Positions 26,840-35,629 of a DNA stretch of 61,744 nt are shown here, piece after piece. The notes under the pieces are model-generated. The model saw only the letters and a list, made by a program, of their open reading frames with translations, ran no database searches and had not been told where the DNA came from. Positions within the stretch are counted from its first letter, which is position 1. Every line of letters begins with the position of its first letter. A program made the translations under genes and the position numbers. This DNA comes from an uncultured Bacilli bacterium (GTDB lineage: Bacteria > Bacillota_I > Bacilli_A > RF39 > UBA660): the NCBI GenBank assembly GCA_944332295.1, contig CALVJR010000005.1:1-61744 (forward strand). The letters are read 5' to 3'.

Positions 26840-27490
26840 TTAATTACCTCCCTTAGATTTCTTATTTAGGATTTCTCCTTTATAGATCCATACCTTTACA
26901 CCAATTTTTCCGAATGTTGTATCAGCTTCGCTTGTTGCGTAATCAACATCTGCTCTTAAAGTATGTAGAGGAATAGTTCCTTCTGTGTATCCTTCACTAC
27001 GTGCCATATCAGCACCACCTAAACGTCCAGATACTGATGTTTTGATTCCTTTAGCTCCTGCTTTCATAGCGTTTCTAATTGCACGTTTTTGAGCCATACG
27101 GAATGATGCTCTGTTAGTAATTTGATTTGCAATTGAATCAGCAACTAATTGAGCGTTCATGTCTGCTTTTTTAATATCAACGATTGAGATTTGAACATTT
27201 TCATCAGCAATCTTTGATAGTTGTTTCTTTAATTTTTCTATTTCTTCTCCACCACGGCCAATCATTACACCTGGTTTAGAAGTATGGATTACAACTTCAC
27301 ATCTTTTAGCAGTTCTTTCGATTTCAACTTTTGCAATACCTGCATTTTTTAAGTTCTTTTCTAAATATTTACGGATTTCAATATCTTTTGCTAACACTTT
27401 AGAAAAGTCTTTTTTATTTGCATACCATTTTGCTTCCCAGTCTTTGTTGATGCCAAGTCTAAGTCCATTAGGATTAACTTTTTGTCCCAT
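26840..27490 (-). CDS. rpsC: 30S ribosomal protein S3
   Basis: Head protein at the mRNA entry channel with a KH domain ([14 protein letters not shown], the GxxG loop, about residue 77). 216 residues, with [13 protein letters not shown] at the start. Between rplV and rplP. Confidence 0.98.
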   Translation of the reverse strand: MGQKVNPNGLRLGINKDWEAKWYANKKDFSKVLAKDIEIRKYLEKNLKNAGIAKVEIERTAKRCEVVIHTSKPGVMIGRGGEEIEKLKKQLSKIADENVQISIVDIKKADMNAQLVADSIANQITNRASFRMAQKRAIRNAMKAGAKGIKTSVSGRLGGADMARSEGYTEGTIPLHTLRADVDYATSEADTTFGKIGVKVWIYKGEILNKKSKGGN

Positions 27491-27505
27491 GTTTTAACCT
27501 CCTTA

Positions 27506-27841
27506 TTAGTTTTTTGTAGCCACTACGATAATAATGTGACTAGTTCTATGATCTCTATGTCCTATGTGAGAACGTGAATCAAAAAAGTGACGTTTCATAA
27601 CAGGACCAGCATCTACTCTTGCTTCTTTTACATAAAGTGTAGCAGCATCTGCATTGTTGTTATTTACTGCATTTGCAATAGCAGAATCTAGAACTTTTTT
27701 AATAAGTCTTGCTGACTTATTGCTTGTATTTACTAAGATGTTAGCTGCTTCTTGTACACTTTTACCACGAATCATGTCGATTGTTATACGAGCTCTGATT
27801 GGTGATACTCTAAGGCCTTTAGCAATTGCTCTTGCTTCCAT
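27506..27841 (-). CDS. rplV: 50S ribosomal protein L22
   Basis: Its beta-hairpin lines the peptide exit tunnel next to L4. 111 residues, with RVSPIRARITIDMIRGKSVQEA at the start. The hairpin region near residues 82-100 has MKRHFFDSRSHIGHRDHRTSHI, where many bacteria have a Lys/Arg-rich RGRA type loop; it is a little unusual in its His content. Follows rpsS. Confidence 0.97.
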   Translation of the reverse strand: MEARAIAKGLRVSPIRARITIDMIRGKSVQEAANILVNTSNKSARLIKKVLDSAIANAVNNNNADAATLYVKEARVDAGPVMKRHFFDSRSHIGHRDHRTSHIIIVVATKN

Positions 27842-27867
27842 TTCTTTCCCTCCTAGTCATTTTTTAA

Positions 27868-28134
27868 TTATTTCTTGTCTGAACCATGTCCACCGAATTT
27901 ACGAGTTAATGCAAATTCACCTAATTTATGTCCAACCATATCTTCAGTAACATATACTGGTATAAATTCTTTACCATTGTGAACGGCAAATGTATGTCCT
28001 ATAAAATCAGGATAAATTGTGGAACGGCGTGACCATGTTTTAATGACTTCTTTTTTACCAGATTTATTTAATTCTTGAACCTTTTTTAGTAATCTAGCGA
28101 ATACATAAGGTCCTTTTTTTAAACTTCTTGCCAT
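27868..28134 (-). CDS. rpsS: 30S ribosomal protein S19
   Basis: Head protein that pairs with S13. 88 residues, with [20 protein letters not shown] and the [12 protein letters not shown] end. Between rplB and rplV. Confidence 0.98.
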   Translation of the reverse strand: MARSLKKGPYVFARLLKKVQELNKSGKKEVIKTWSRRSTIYPDFIGHTFAVHNGKEFIPVYVTEDMVGHKLGEFALTRKFGGHGSDKK

Positions 28135-28151
28135 TATTCAATCATCCTTTC

Positions 28152-28982
28152 CTATTTACTATTACGACGACGTACGATGAACTTGTCAGATTGTTTTTTC
28201 TTACGTGTCTTTAATCCAAGTGCAGGTTTACCCCATGGAGTCATTGGTGCTTTACGTCCTACTGGAGCACGTCCTTCACCACCACCATGTGGATGGTCGT
28301 TAGGGTTCATAACAGAACCACGAACTGTTGGTCTTATACCCATGTGACGTTTGCGTCCTGCTTTACCTAATCTAACAAGTGATGAATCTTCATTTCCAAC
28401 TTCACCAACTGTTGCCATACATGTTCCTAAAACTTTTCTTTGTTCACCAGAAGATAGACGAACCATTACATATTTTCCTTCACGTCCAAGGATTTGTGCT
28501 GAAGTACCAGCAGATCTTGCTAGCTCTCCACCTTTTCCAGGACGTAATTCAATATTATGAATCATTGTACCTACTGGAATATTCATAATTGGTAATGCAT
28601 TACCAACTTTAATATCAGCATTTGCTCCAGCTTCAATTTTCATTCCTACTTGTAATCCTTTTGGAGCAATGATATATCTTTTTTCACCATCTGCATAATT
28701 AATTAATGCGATGTTTGCTGTTCTATTTGGATCGTATTCGATACTTGCTACTGTACCAGGTACCTCTAATTTATTTCTTTTAAAATCAATGATACGATAT
28801 TTTCTTTTTACTCCGCCACCTTGATGACGAACTGTTATCTTACCTTGATTGTTACGTCCACTATTTTTCTTAATAGTAGTTAATAGAGATTTTTCTGGAG
28901 TACTTGTTGTGATATCTTCATTCACTAATGTACTCATTTTTCTACGACCTGGTGTAGTAGGTTTATATGTTTTGATAGCCAT
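28152..28982 (-). CDS. rplB: 50S ribosomal protein L2
   Basis: Near the peptidyl-transferase centre and needed for subunit joining. 276 residues. The conserved His in [16 protein letters not shown] (near residue 230) and the [15 protein letters not shown] start are present. Between rplW and rpsS. Confidence 0.99.
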   Translation of the reverse strand: MAIKTYKPTTPGRRKMSTLVNEDITTSTPEKSLLTTIKKNSGRNNQGKITVRHQGGGVKRKYRIIDFKRNKLEVPGTVASIEYDPNRTANIALINYADGEKRYIIAPKGLQVGMKIEAGANADIKVGNALPIMNIPVGTMIHNIELRPGKGGELARSAGTSAQILGREGKYVMVRLSSGEQRKVLGTCMATVGEVGNEDSSLVRLGKAGRKRHMGIRPTVRGSVMNPNDHPHGGGEGRAPVGRKAPMTPWGKPALGLKTRKKKQSDKFIVRRRNSK

Positions 28983-28998
28983 AATTTATTTCCTCCTT

Positions 28999-29283
28999 CT
29001 AACCAAGATCAATTGTTTGTCCTTCAGCTAAAGTAACAATTGCTTTCTTTGTACGATTCGTTAATCCTGTATAACGACCAACTCTTCTCTTTTCAGGTTT
29101 TACATTGATTGTTCTGATTGATGTAACCTTAACATTGAAGATTTTTTCAATTGCATTTTTGATTTCAATTTTGTTAGCTCTTGGATCAACTTTGAATGTA
29201 TATTTTCCATTTTCTTTATCAGCCATTGATTTTTCAGTAATAACTGGTGCCTTGATGATTTCTAAATATTTTGTATCTTTCAT
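28999..29283 (-). CDS. rplW: 50S ribosomal protein L23
   Basis: Tunnel-exit protein and dock for trigger factor. 94 residues, with [21 protein letters not shown] and [15 protein letters not shown]. Overlaps the rplD stop codon by one base. Confidence 0.98.
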   Translation of the reverse strand: MKDTKYLEIIKAPVITEKSMADKENGKYTFKVDPRANKIEIKNAIEKIFNVKVTSIRTINVKPEKRRVGRYTGLTNRTKKAIVTLAEGQTIDLG

Positions 29284-29909
29284 TATTTAAGCACCTCCTC
29301 TACAGCGTTTAATGCATCTTGTGTAAATACTACTACATCAGTACCTACAACATCTAATACATTGATTTCGTCTGCTGAAATTAATACTACATTTTGTAAG
29401 TTCCTTGATGCTAAAATCATATTATCATCAAATTCTTTTACTACTAATAATACTTTTTTATCAGCAACTTTTAATGTTTCTAATAAAGCTTTCATATCTT
29501 TAGTCTTTGGTGTAGATAATGTTAAGTTTTCTAAAACAATGATTGCTTTTTCTTCTGCTTTTTCTACTAAAGCTGACTTGATAGCAAGTCTTCTTTCTTT
29601 ACGGTTTTGTTTCTTACTGTAATCTCTTGGTACTGGAGTTCCATATCTTCCTCCACCTACCCATTGTACAGCTCTGATAGAACCTTGACGAGCACGTCCA
29701 GTTCCTTTTTGTCTCCATGGCTTTCTTCCGCCACCACTTACTTCTGATCTATTCTTAGTACTATGTGTTCCTTGTCTTAGTGATGCTCTTGCTAAAATGA
29801 TTGCATCATATAAAACGTTTTTATTTGGTTCGATGCCAAATACATTTTCATCTAAGTTAATGTCCTTTACTTTTTCACCTTTAAGATTTAAAAGTTCTAC
29901 TTTTTTCAT
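29283..29909 (-). CDS. rplD: 50S ribosomal protein L4
   Basis: Its extended loop reaches the exit tunnel; in enterobacteria it also represses the S10 operon. 208 residues, with the loop segment [19 protein letters not shown] intact. It is separated from rplC by 69 bases, the widest gap in the S10-spc run, which holds a hairpin and a 16-residue open frame overlapping its ATG. Confidence 0.98.
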   Translation of the reverse strand: MKKVELLNLKGEKVKDINLDENVFGIEPNKNVLYDAIILARASLRQGTHSTKNRSEVSGGGRKPWRQKGTGRARQGSIRAVQWVGGGRYGTPVPRDYSKKQNRKERRLAIKSALVEKAEEKAIIVLENLTLSTPKTKDMKALLETLKVADKKVLLVVKEFDDNMILASRNLQNVVLISADEINVLDVVGTDVVVFTQDALNAVEEVLK

Positions 29910-29925
29910 TTACGATTCCTCCTTT

Positions 29926-29975
29926 CATCACATTTCTTTACTTTTCTATTTTTCATTTTATCTGTTCCTGTGATG
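29926..29975 (-). promoter_or_regulatory. Hairpin in the rplC-rplD gap
   Basis: CATCACA (29926-29932) can pair with TGTGATG (29969-29975), enclosing a 36-base AT-rich loop. Inside the loop, ATG 29956 opens a 16-residue frame whose TGA overlaps the rplD ATG. There is no T-run, so it is not a simple terminator. Confidence 0.4.
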
Positions 29976-29978
29976 ATT

Positions 29979-30704
29979 TTATTCTGCTGTAGTTTCTGCA
30001 GATGTTGTTTCTTCATTAGTCTCTACTTCAACTTTTACTTCTTCGTAAGAAACTAAGTCAGCTTTTTCTTTTTTTACATTTGGTTTTTTAACTGCAGTAC
30101 GAATCATAACTAATGATTTCTTTGGACCTGGAACATTTCCTTTAACTAAGATTACGTTATTTTCAGTGTCTACTGAAATAATTTCAAGATTTTGAACAGT
30201 TCTTGCTACATTACCCATTTGTCCAGGCATTTTCTTACCTTTCAAAACGTGCATTGGTAACATAGTACCTAGTGAACCTACACCTCTATGGTATTGAGAA
30301 CCATGTCCCATTGGTCCACGGCTTTGGTTATGACGTTTGATAACTCCTTGGAATCCTTTACCTTTACTAATTCCACTAACGTCAACCATTTCTCCTTCTT
30401 CAAAGATATCTACATTAATTACTTGTCCTAATGTATAATCTTCTACGTTTACTCCTCTAATTTCTCTTAAGAAGCGCTTAGGTTCTGTTCCAGCTTTCTT
30501 AGTATGACCGATTGCTGGTTTGTTTGATATTTTTTCTCTGATAGTTTCTGTTGCAATTTGGATTGCATCATATCCATCGTTTGCTACTGTTTTAATTTGA
30601 GTTACTACATTTGGTTCAACTTCAATTACAGTAACAGGAATTAACTTACCGTTCTTAGTGAACACTTGAGTCATTCCGACTTTTTTACCTAAGATTCCTT
30701 TCAT
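29979..30704 (-). CDS. rplC: 50S ribosomal protein L3
   Basis: Assembly-initiator protein near the peptidyl-transferase centre. 241 residues: about 208 of normal L3 ([14 protein letters not shown]; the central [19 protein letters not shown] loop) plus an acidic, Thr/Glu-rich tail of about 30 residues ([17 protein letters not shown]). Acidic tails on L3 are not general and the role is unknown. Confidence 0.98.
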   Translation of the reverse strand: MKGILGKKVGMTQVFTKNGKLIPVTVIEVEPNVVTQIKTVANDGYDAIQIATETIREKISNKPAIGHTKKAGTEPKRFLREIRGVNVEDYTLGQVINVDIFEEGEMVDVSGISKGKGFQGVIKRHNQSRGPMGHGSQYHRGVGSLGTMLPMHVLKGKKMPGQMGNVARTVQNLEIISVDTENNVILVKGNVPGPKKSLVMIRTAVKKPNVKKEKADLVSYEEVKVEVETNEETTSAETTAE

Positions 30705-30719
30705 TATTATTTCCTCCTA

Positions 30720-31031
30720 TTATTTTGTTTTGATTTCAATATCAACCCCGCTAGGTAAATCTAAATGAGCTAACGCATCAATAGTTTCCTTGCTAGGATT
30801 TTTGATATCAATAAGTCTCTTATGTGTACGCATTTCGAATTGCTCACGTGAATCCTTATCTTTGTGAACAGCTCTTAGAATTGTGAATTTTTCAATTTCA
30901 GTTGGTAGTGGTACTGGACCTGAGATTTCTCCACCTGATCTTTTGATTGTTTCAACAATTTTAGTTACTGCATTATCAAGAATTCTATGATCATATGATT
31001 TTAATCTAATACGAACTTTTGATGTTGACAT
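30720..31031 (-). CDS. rpsJ: 30S ribosomal protein S10
   Basis: Head protein, also NusE in transcription antitermination. 103 residues, with [17 protein letters not shown] at the start and [17 protein letters not shown]. First gene of the S10-spc-alpha run; a promoter and a roughly 117-base leader lie upstream. Confidence 0.98.
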   Translation of the reverse strand: MSTSKVRIRLKSYDHRILDNAVTKIVETIKRSGGEISGPVPLPTEIEKFTILRAVHKDKDSREQFEMRTHKRLIDIKNPSKETIDALAHLDLPSGVDIEIKTK

Positions 31032-31148
31032 TAAAAATCCTCCCTTCGCCTATATCTAGTATAGACTTGCTCCGTGCAAATAACCCGATACCAAATTAAC
31101 AACTTAACCTGGTGTATCGACAACCTCGCACATCTAAGCAGTCACACG
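31032..31148 (-). promoter_or_regulatory. S10 operon leader RNA
   Basis: The roughly 117-base untranslated leader has far more G and C than the surrounding gaps and several pairings, for example GGTTGTCGATACACC with GGTATCG. It ends with a CACGGAGCAAGTCTATA stretch and a GGGAGG ribosome site. Similar leaders precede rpsJ in other Bacillota. That it binds a ribosomal protein is inference. Confidence 0.55.
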
Positions 31149-31154
31149 TAATTA

Positions 31155-31183
31155 ATTATAGCAAGTAATATCAACAAATGCAA
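31155..31183 (-). promoter_or_regulatory. Promoter of the S10 operon
   Basis: TTGCAT (31183-31178), 17 bases and TATAAT (31160-31155) on the minus strand, with TGC before the -10 (extended -10). A strong housekeeping promoter. Confidence 0.85.
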
Positions 31184-31221
31184 GCGTTTTTTTGTAGAAA
31201 TTTTTATTTTTTAACTAAAAA

Positions 31222-31257
31222 AAGAGCAAAAATACATTTTTTTAGATTTTTGCTCTT
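31222..31257 (-). terminator. Terminator of the dinB-side gene pair
   Basis: A perfect 12-base stem AAGAGCAAAAAT/ATTTTTGCTCTT followed by seven T on the minus strand. It overlaps the last codons of the 163-residue gene. Confidence 0.85.
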
Positions 31258-31733
31258 ATTTTATATTGTATTGGAGGTTCAAATTCACACATTCCCATCC
31301 AGTAGTTAATATCATTCGTTCCTTCTTCTAATAGTTTCTCACGTAATTTTTCTACATTTCCATTTCTATCATATAGTAGTGTTCCATACTTTACTTCTTG
31401 CTCAAAAGTATAATCTCCACGCATTGTAGTTCTTGTTTTTTCATTTTCAAGTAAATGTATACCTACTTCTGATCTTCTAATATACATTCCACTATCGCAC
31501 ACATTTTCATCAGTGTCATAATCTTTTAAACATACTTTATCATTATAAATGAATAGAAGGTGACAACCGTATCCTGGTAATGAACCAAACTCACATCCAG
31601 TAGCAACGACTCCCTCTAATGAATAATAAAAATCATCTTCCCTTATTTCCTCTATAATTCTCTGTGTTATTACATTATTTAATATTTCCATCTTTGATGG
31701 TTCTACTTGTACTTTTTTTAAACTTTCCATCAT
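31242..31733 (-). CDS. Hypothetical protein, 163 aa, paralogue of the next gene
   Basis: No known family is clear. It shares with the next gene upstream the blocks LEG-x-V then F-x(8)-LFIYND, E-x-x-V-x-[YH]GT-x-x-YD-x-x-G and CEFEPPI-x-Y, so the two are diverged tandem paralogues. The [YH]GT-LLYD-x-x-G block recalls the stretch after the active site of small nucleotidyltransferases, but no GS..DxD motif precedes it. I start it at ATG 31733, preceded by GAGG at five bases; an ATG at 31751 abuts the upstream stop codon without a ribosome site. Confidence 0.6.
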   Translation of the reverse strand: MMESLKKVQVEPSKMEILNNVITQRIIEEIREDDFYYSLEGVVATGCEFGSLPGYGCHLLFIYNDKVCLKDYDTDENVCDSGMYIRRSEVGIHLLENEKTRTTMRGDYTFEQEVKYGTLLYDRNGNVEKLREKLLEEGTNDINYWMGMCEFEPPIQYKIRAKI

Positions 31734-31751
31734 CCGAACCTCACTATACAT

Positions 31752-32312
31752 CTAACTTGCAGATGCTATTTTATTCGTACTAGTATTTAATGCCCTTATT
31801 TTTCTATACTGTTTTGGTATATATTCAATTGGTGGTTCAAACTCACAAGAATCATTTGAAAAAAATAAAGTGTAATTATCTAAGGTTAAATCATTTTGCA
31901 AATCTGTTTGTAGTTCTTTTAGTTTCCCGCTCTTATCATATATGATTGTTCCATGTCTTACAATAAACTCCCAGGGATGTTCTCCTCTATCTTGAAACCT
32001 ACCTTCTAAACTATAATACCAATCTGGTTTATTCATTATACTAATATTCATACCCGTCTGTGATAAAATTTCCATAATTTCTTTTTTGGTTAGTTCAATT
32101 GGTTCAAAATTTTTATCATTATAAATAAACATTAACTCTACTTCTGGCTTACTAGAGTCAATTTGAGAAAAATCTCTTCCCATATAGACAATACCTTCTA
32201 AAAAATTCTTTTGCTGATTATTTGATAATATTTCGTCGATTTTATTACTAATTAAATAATTCATCCTCTCTATACTTTTTTCGTCTCTGTGCACCGTTCT
32301 TAATTCTTCCAT
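31752..32312 (-). CDS. Hypothetical protein, 186 aa, paralogue of the previous gene
   Basis: Shares the LEGIVYMGRDF, FIYND, HGTIIYDKSGKLKELQ and CEFEPPIEY blocks with its downstream neighbour. The open frame starts with TTG at 32366, but TTGACG-17-TACAAT lies within that extension, so transcripts should begin near 32331 and I place the start at ATG 32312, nine bases after AAGGA. A degenerate nucleotidyltransferase-like fold is possible; the catalytic Asp pair is not visible. Function unknown. Confidence 0.6.
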   Translation of the reverse strand: MEELRTVHRDEKSIERMNYLISNKIDEILSNNQQKNFLEGIVYMGRDFSQIDSSKPEVELMFIYNDKNFEPIELTKKEIMEILSQTGMNISIMNKPDWYYSLEGRFQDRGEHPWEFIVRHGTIIYDKSGKLKELQTDLQNDLTLDNYTLFFSNDSCEFEPPIEYIPKQYRKIRALNTSTNKIASAS

Positions 32313-32337
32313 ACTACTATTTCCTTCCCCTATTTTC

Positions 32338-32366
32338 ATTGTACCCTTCCTGTACAAACTCGTCAA
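32338..32366 (-). promoter_or_regulatory. Promoter of the tandem paralogue pair
   Basis: TTGACG (32366-32361), 17 bases and TACAAT (32343-32338) on the minus strand. Confidence 0.7.
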
Positions 32367-32382
32367 TTGATTTTAACTTATT

Positions 32383-33621
32383 TTACTTTTTTAAATTTCT
32401 TTTGGATTTGGGCTCACCAATAATTTTTAGTGACGCTGGTGCTACGATTGATTTTCCAAATTTTTGATTGATATCATCTATTGTCTTTTGAATTTCTTCT
32501 TCTTTTTGTTCTTCTTCATTATTTTCTTCAAATAACGTTAGTTGCCTTTCCTTTGTCTCAGATAAATCTGCTAATCTTACTCCTATTAACCTTATAGGAT
32601 CTTTTTTATAACTTTTATTAAAAATTTCTATTACTAATTTATATATTTCCTTGGTACTATTTGTTTGATGAGGAAGTTTTGCTTGGGCAGAATAGCCTTG
32701 GAAATCTTTATTTTTATAAATTACTGCAACCGTTTTGGCATATTGTTTTTGTTTTCTTAACTCTCTTGTGACATCTTCTGTTTGTCTAAATAATATATCT
32801 TTTATCTTTTCTTCATCTGTATAATCATGTGATAGCGTTTCTGATGTTGAGATACTGGTCGTTTTACTACTTCTTGGTTCTACTTTTGTATTGTCTATTC
32901 CTAGGGAAGCTTCTTTTAGATATTTAGCTTGATTTTTAAAATTTCTTTCTAATACTTTTTCATTGGCAAAAGCTAGGTCTTTTATAGTATAGATTCCTAA
33001 CTTATTTAACTCTTCTTTGGTTCTTTTCCCAACCATGAATAAATCTCCCACGTCTAAGGGCCATAGTTTTTGTTCTATTTCATTTTTTAATAAAGTATGT
33101 ACTTTATCTGGTTTTTCAAAGTCTGATGCCATTTTGGCACATAATTTATTATTTCCTATTCCGACATTTACTGTGAAACCAAATTTTTCTTTTACTTCTT
33201 CTTTTATTTTTACTGCTAATTGATAGTAATCTTTATATAAATAATTGGTACCTGTCATGTCTAGGAAACATTCATCAATGGAAAATTTTTCTAGTAATGG
33301 AGAGTATTGTGAAAGATAGTCAAATAGTTCTTTTGACTTTTGATAATACCAGCCGTGATTTGGAGGATAAATTTCTACTCTTGGACATTTCTTTTTGGCC
33401 TGATATATTGTCTCAGCTGTTTTTATTCCAAATTTTTTGGCTACAGGGGACTTTGCTAATACTATTCCATGCCTGTTAGATTCTGATCCTGCGATAATGG
33501 CTGGTATTTTTCTGATATCCTTTTTATATCCTTGTTTTAATAATAGAACTGCTGTCCATGATAAAAAAGCATTATTTACATCTATATGAAAAATTATTCT
33601 TTCCTTCATTTTAAGATTCAT
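32383..33621 (-). CDS. dinB: Y-family DNA polymerase (DinB / Pol IV)
   Basis: Translesion DNA polymerase. The 412 residues hold the first catalytic Asp in HIDVNNAFLSW and the second catalytic site in FSIDECFLDMTG, followed by the thumb helix-hairpin-helix (LGIYTIKDLAF) and a little-finger domain. The C-terminal part near 375-385 (QLTLFEE) includes QLTLF, a good beta-clamp-binding motif, followed by an acidic stretch. I start at ATG 33621, with AAAGG six bases upstream; ATG 33609 is an alternative. The VNNAFLSW variant is common in clostridial-type enzymes. A half LexA site lies upstream but no full box. Confidence 0.95.
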   Translation of the reverse strand: MNLKMKERIIFHIDVNNAFLSWTAVLLLKQGYKKDIRKIPAIIAGSESNRHGIVLAKSPVAKKFGIKTAETIYQAKKKCPRVEIYPPNHGWYYQKSKELFDYLSQYSPLLEKFSIDECFLDMTGTNYLYKDYYQLAVKIKEEVKEKFGFTVNVGIGNNKLCAKMASDFEKPDKVHTLLKNEIEQKLWPLDVGDLFMVGKRTKEELNKLGIYTIKDLAFANEKVLERNFKNQAKYLKEASLGIDNTKVEPRSSKTTSISTSETLSHDYTDEEKIKDILFRQTEDVTRELRKQKQYAKTVAVIYKNKDFQGYSAQAKLPHQTNSTKEIYKLVIEIFNKSYKKDPIRLIGVRLADLSETKERQLTLFEENNEEEQKEEEIQKTIDDINQKFGKSIVAPASLKIIGEPKSKRNLKK

Positions 33622-33693
33622 TCCTTTCCTTTCGTTCAAGATACACCTAGGAATGAAAACTTGAACTAATTTTTATACCTTTCCTTTACTTGT

Positions 33694-33722
33694 ATTATAA
33701 AATACTTTTTTGGGTGTTGCAA
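33694..33722 (-). promoter_or_regulatory. Promoter of dinB
   Basis: TTGCAA (33722-33717), 17 bases and TATAAT (33699-33694) on the minus strand. TTGTTCG lies directly upstream of the -35. Confidence 0.75.
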
Positions 33723-33803
33723 TCGAACAAGCGCAGATAAATACGATACTTTCGTTTACATATTATTTTATTAATTTTGAGCATACTAAATCTAGGTGAT
33801 ACT

Positions 33804-34106
33804 ATGATTAATAAAGATGAGCGAAAAATATATGAAAAAATATTTAAAAAAGTCGTTATTGAACATATTCGAGATGCTAGAATAGAAAAAGGTTGGACAC
33901 AGGCACAGCTAGCAGAAGCTATTTGTGTTTCTCATGAGTACATTCGTAATTTAGAGTCTGAAAAGGGAGATAACTATTTTTCTACTTTTACAGTTTGGCT
34001 TATTTCTAAGGCATTAGATGTTAACTTAGATCAATTACTTGATTTTGATATGGAAGCTTTTCATTCTGTGATAGAAAAAGCAATGCAAGGAAAAATTAAT
34101 CCTTAA
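33804..34106 (+). CDS. XRE-family transcriptional regulator
   Basis: A 100-residue DNA-binding protein. The helix-turn-helix covers about 22-75, with TQAQLAEAICVSHEYIRNLES giving the turn and recognition helix. The C-terminal 25 residues form a further helix. I start at ATG 33804 because GGTGAT lies six bases upstream; the TTG at 33777 has none. Divergent from dinB and convergent with gpmI. Its targets are unknown. Confidence 0.88.
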   Translation: MINKDERKIYEKIFKKVVIEHIRDARIEKGWTQAQLAEAICVSHEYIRNLESEKGDNYFSTFTVWLISKALDVNLDQLLDFDMEAFHSVIEKAMQGKINP

Positions 34107-34119
34107 GCATTGCTTTTAT
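34078..34119. terminator. Bidirectional terminator between XRE gene and gpmI
   Basis: AAAGCAATGC pairs with GCATTGCTTT, with an inner AGG/CCT pairing, overlapping the end of the XRE gene and followed by T-rich sequence on both strands. Confidence 0.75.
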
Positions 34120-35618
34120 TTTTCTATTAAACTTTCTCCAGTCATTTCAATTGGTTTTTCTAGATTCATTAAATCTAGTATTGTAGGAGCAATATCTCCT
34201 AGTTTACCTTCATGTAATTTCAAACCTTTCTCTGTAATAATAAATGGTACTGGATTTGTTGTATGTGATGTCACTACATTATTTTCATCATCTAACATTT
34301 CTTCACAATTACCATGATCTGCTGTTACAATTAATATTCCACCTAATTCCATGACTTTGTCATATATTAATTTTAAGTTTTTATCTACTGTTTCTACAGC
34401 TTTGATAGCTGCTTCTAATACTCCTGTATGTCCTACCATATCACCGTTTGCAAAGTTTAATATTACTAAATCCGTATGTGGTAGTTCTGCAAGTAACTTT
34501 TCTGTTACTTCATCAGCACTCATTTCTGGCTTTAAGTCATAAGTTGCCACTTTTGGTGATGGTACTAGTATTTTCTTTTCATTTTTATAATCTACTTCTT
34601 TTCCGCCATCGAAGAAGAAAGTGACATGAGCATACTTTTCTGTTTCAGCAATTCTTAGTTGTGATAAGTTTTGCTTTTCTATATATTCTCCTAAAATATT
34701 AGTAAGTTCAGGGTCATTGAATGCATGTGGTGCTTTCACACTTTCTACAACAGGCATCATTGTGATAGTTTTTACATTGTTAAATTTTACTGTTTCCATG
34801 TCTACAGCGCTCGGATTAGTGATAGCAGTAAATAGTTCACGTAATCTATCTTTTCTGAAGTTATAAGCTATAATTCCGTCATTTTCTTCGACATTTCCTG
34901 CTTCTGTAAATTTTGCTGGCAAAAAGAACTCATCTGTTACTTCGTTATTGTAACTATTTTCAATATATTCTTTTGGAGATGATTGTATTTCTCCTTTGTT
35001 GTTTACAATTACATCATATGCTTTTAGTAATCTGTCATAATTGTTATCACGGTCCATAGCATAATATCTACCAGAGATAGAAGCAATAGTTCCAAATCCT
35101 ATTTCTTTTATTTTTTCTTCTACTTTAGAGATATATGTATAAGCACTCTTTGGTGGTACATCACGTCCATCCGTAAATAAGTGTAGATAAACATTTTTTA
35201 TTCCTTCCATTTTACACATATCAAGTAAAGCTAGTAGATGATTTATATGAGAATGTACTCCTCCATCACTGATTAATCCCATTAAATGTAGCTTTGACTC
35301 ATTTTTTCTTACATGATCCATTACACTCTTAATTGTTTCATTTTGGAAAAACTCTTTATCTTCAATTGATTTATTAATTAGTTCTAATGGTTGATAGACA
35401 ATTCTTCCTGCTCCAATGTTCATGTGTCCTACTTCACTATTTCCCATTTGTCCTTTAGGAAGTCCTACTAATTGTCCTGATGCTGTTAATTGTGTATGTG
35501 GATAGGTATTCCATAGTTCATTAAATACTGGATTATTTGCTAGAGCTACTGCGTTTCCATGAGTTTCCTCTCTTAATCCATATCCATCTAATATTGTTAA
35601 TACAATTGGCTTTTTCAT
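34116..35618 (-). CDS. gpmI: 2,3-bisphosphoglycerate-independent phosphoglycerate mutase
   Basis: Interconverts 3- and 2-phosphoglycerate in glycolysis, using two Mn ions. 500 residues. The alkaline-phosphatase-fold start TILDGYG, the phospho-Ser in GNSEVGHMNIGAGR near residue 61, and later metal ligands (SDGGVHSH, DGRDVPP, ADHGNCEEM) are all present. It lies 11 bases after the DUF4143 ATPase gene and is probably transcribed with it. Confidence 0.98.
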   Translation of the reverse strand: MKKPIVLTILDGYGLREETHGNAVALANNPVFNELWNTYPHTQLTASGQLVGLPKGQMGNSEVGHMNIGAGRIVYQPLELINKSIEDKEFFQNETIKSVMDHVRKNESKLHLMGLISDGGVHSHINHLLALLDMCKMEGIKNVYLHLFTDGRDVPPKSAYTYISKVEEKIKEIGFGTIASISGRYYAMDRDNNYDRLLKAYDVIVNNKGEIQSSPKEYIENSYNNEVTDEFFLPAKFTEAGNVEENDGIIAYNFRKDRLRELFTAITNPSAVDMETVKFNNVKTITMMPVVESVKAPHAFNDPELTNILGEYIEKQNLSQLRIAETEKYAHVTFFFDGGKEVDYKNEKKILVPSPKVATYDLKPEMSADEVTEKLLAELPHTDLVILNFANGDMVGHTGVLEAAIKAVETVDKNLKLIYDKVMELGGILIVTADHGNCEEMLDDENNVVTSHTTNPVPFIITEKGLKLHEGKLGDIAPTILDLMNLEKPIEMTGESLIEK

Positions 35619-35629
35619 TCTTGTTCCTC

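Noticed and set aside
33721-33734. LexA box upstream of dinB
   Set aside because: Only the CGAAC half site is present; the second half reads GCAGA in place of GTTYC.
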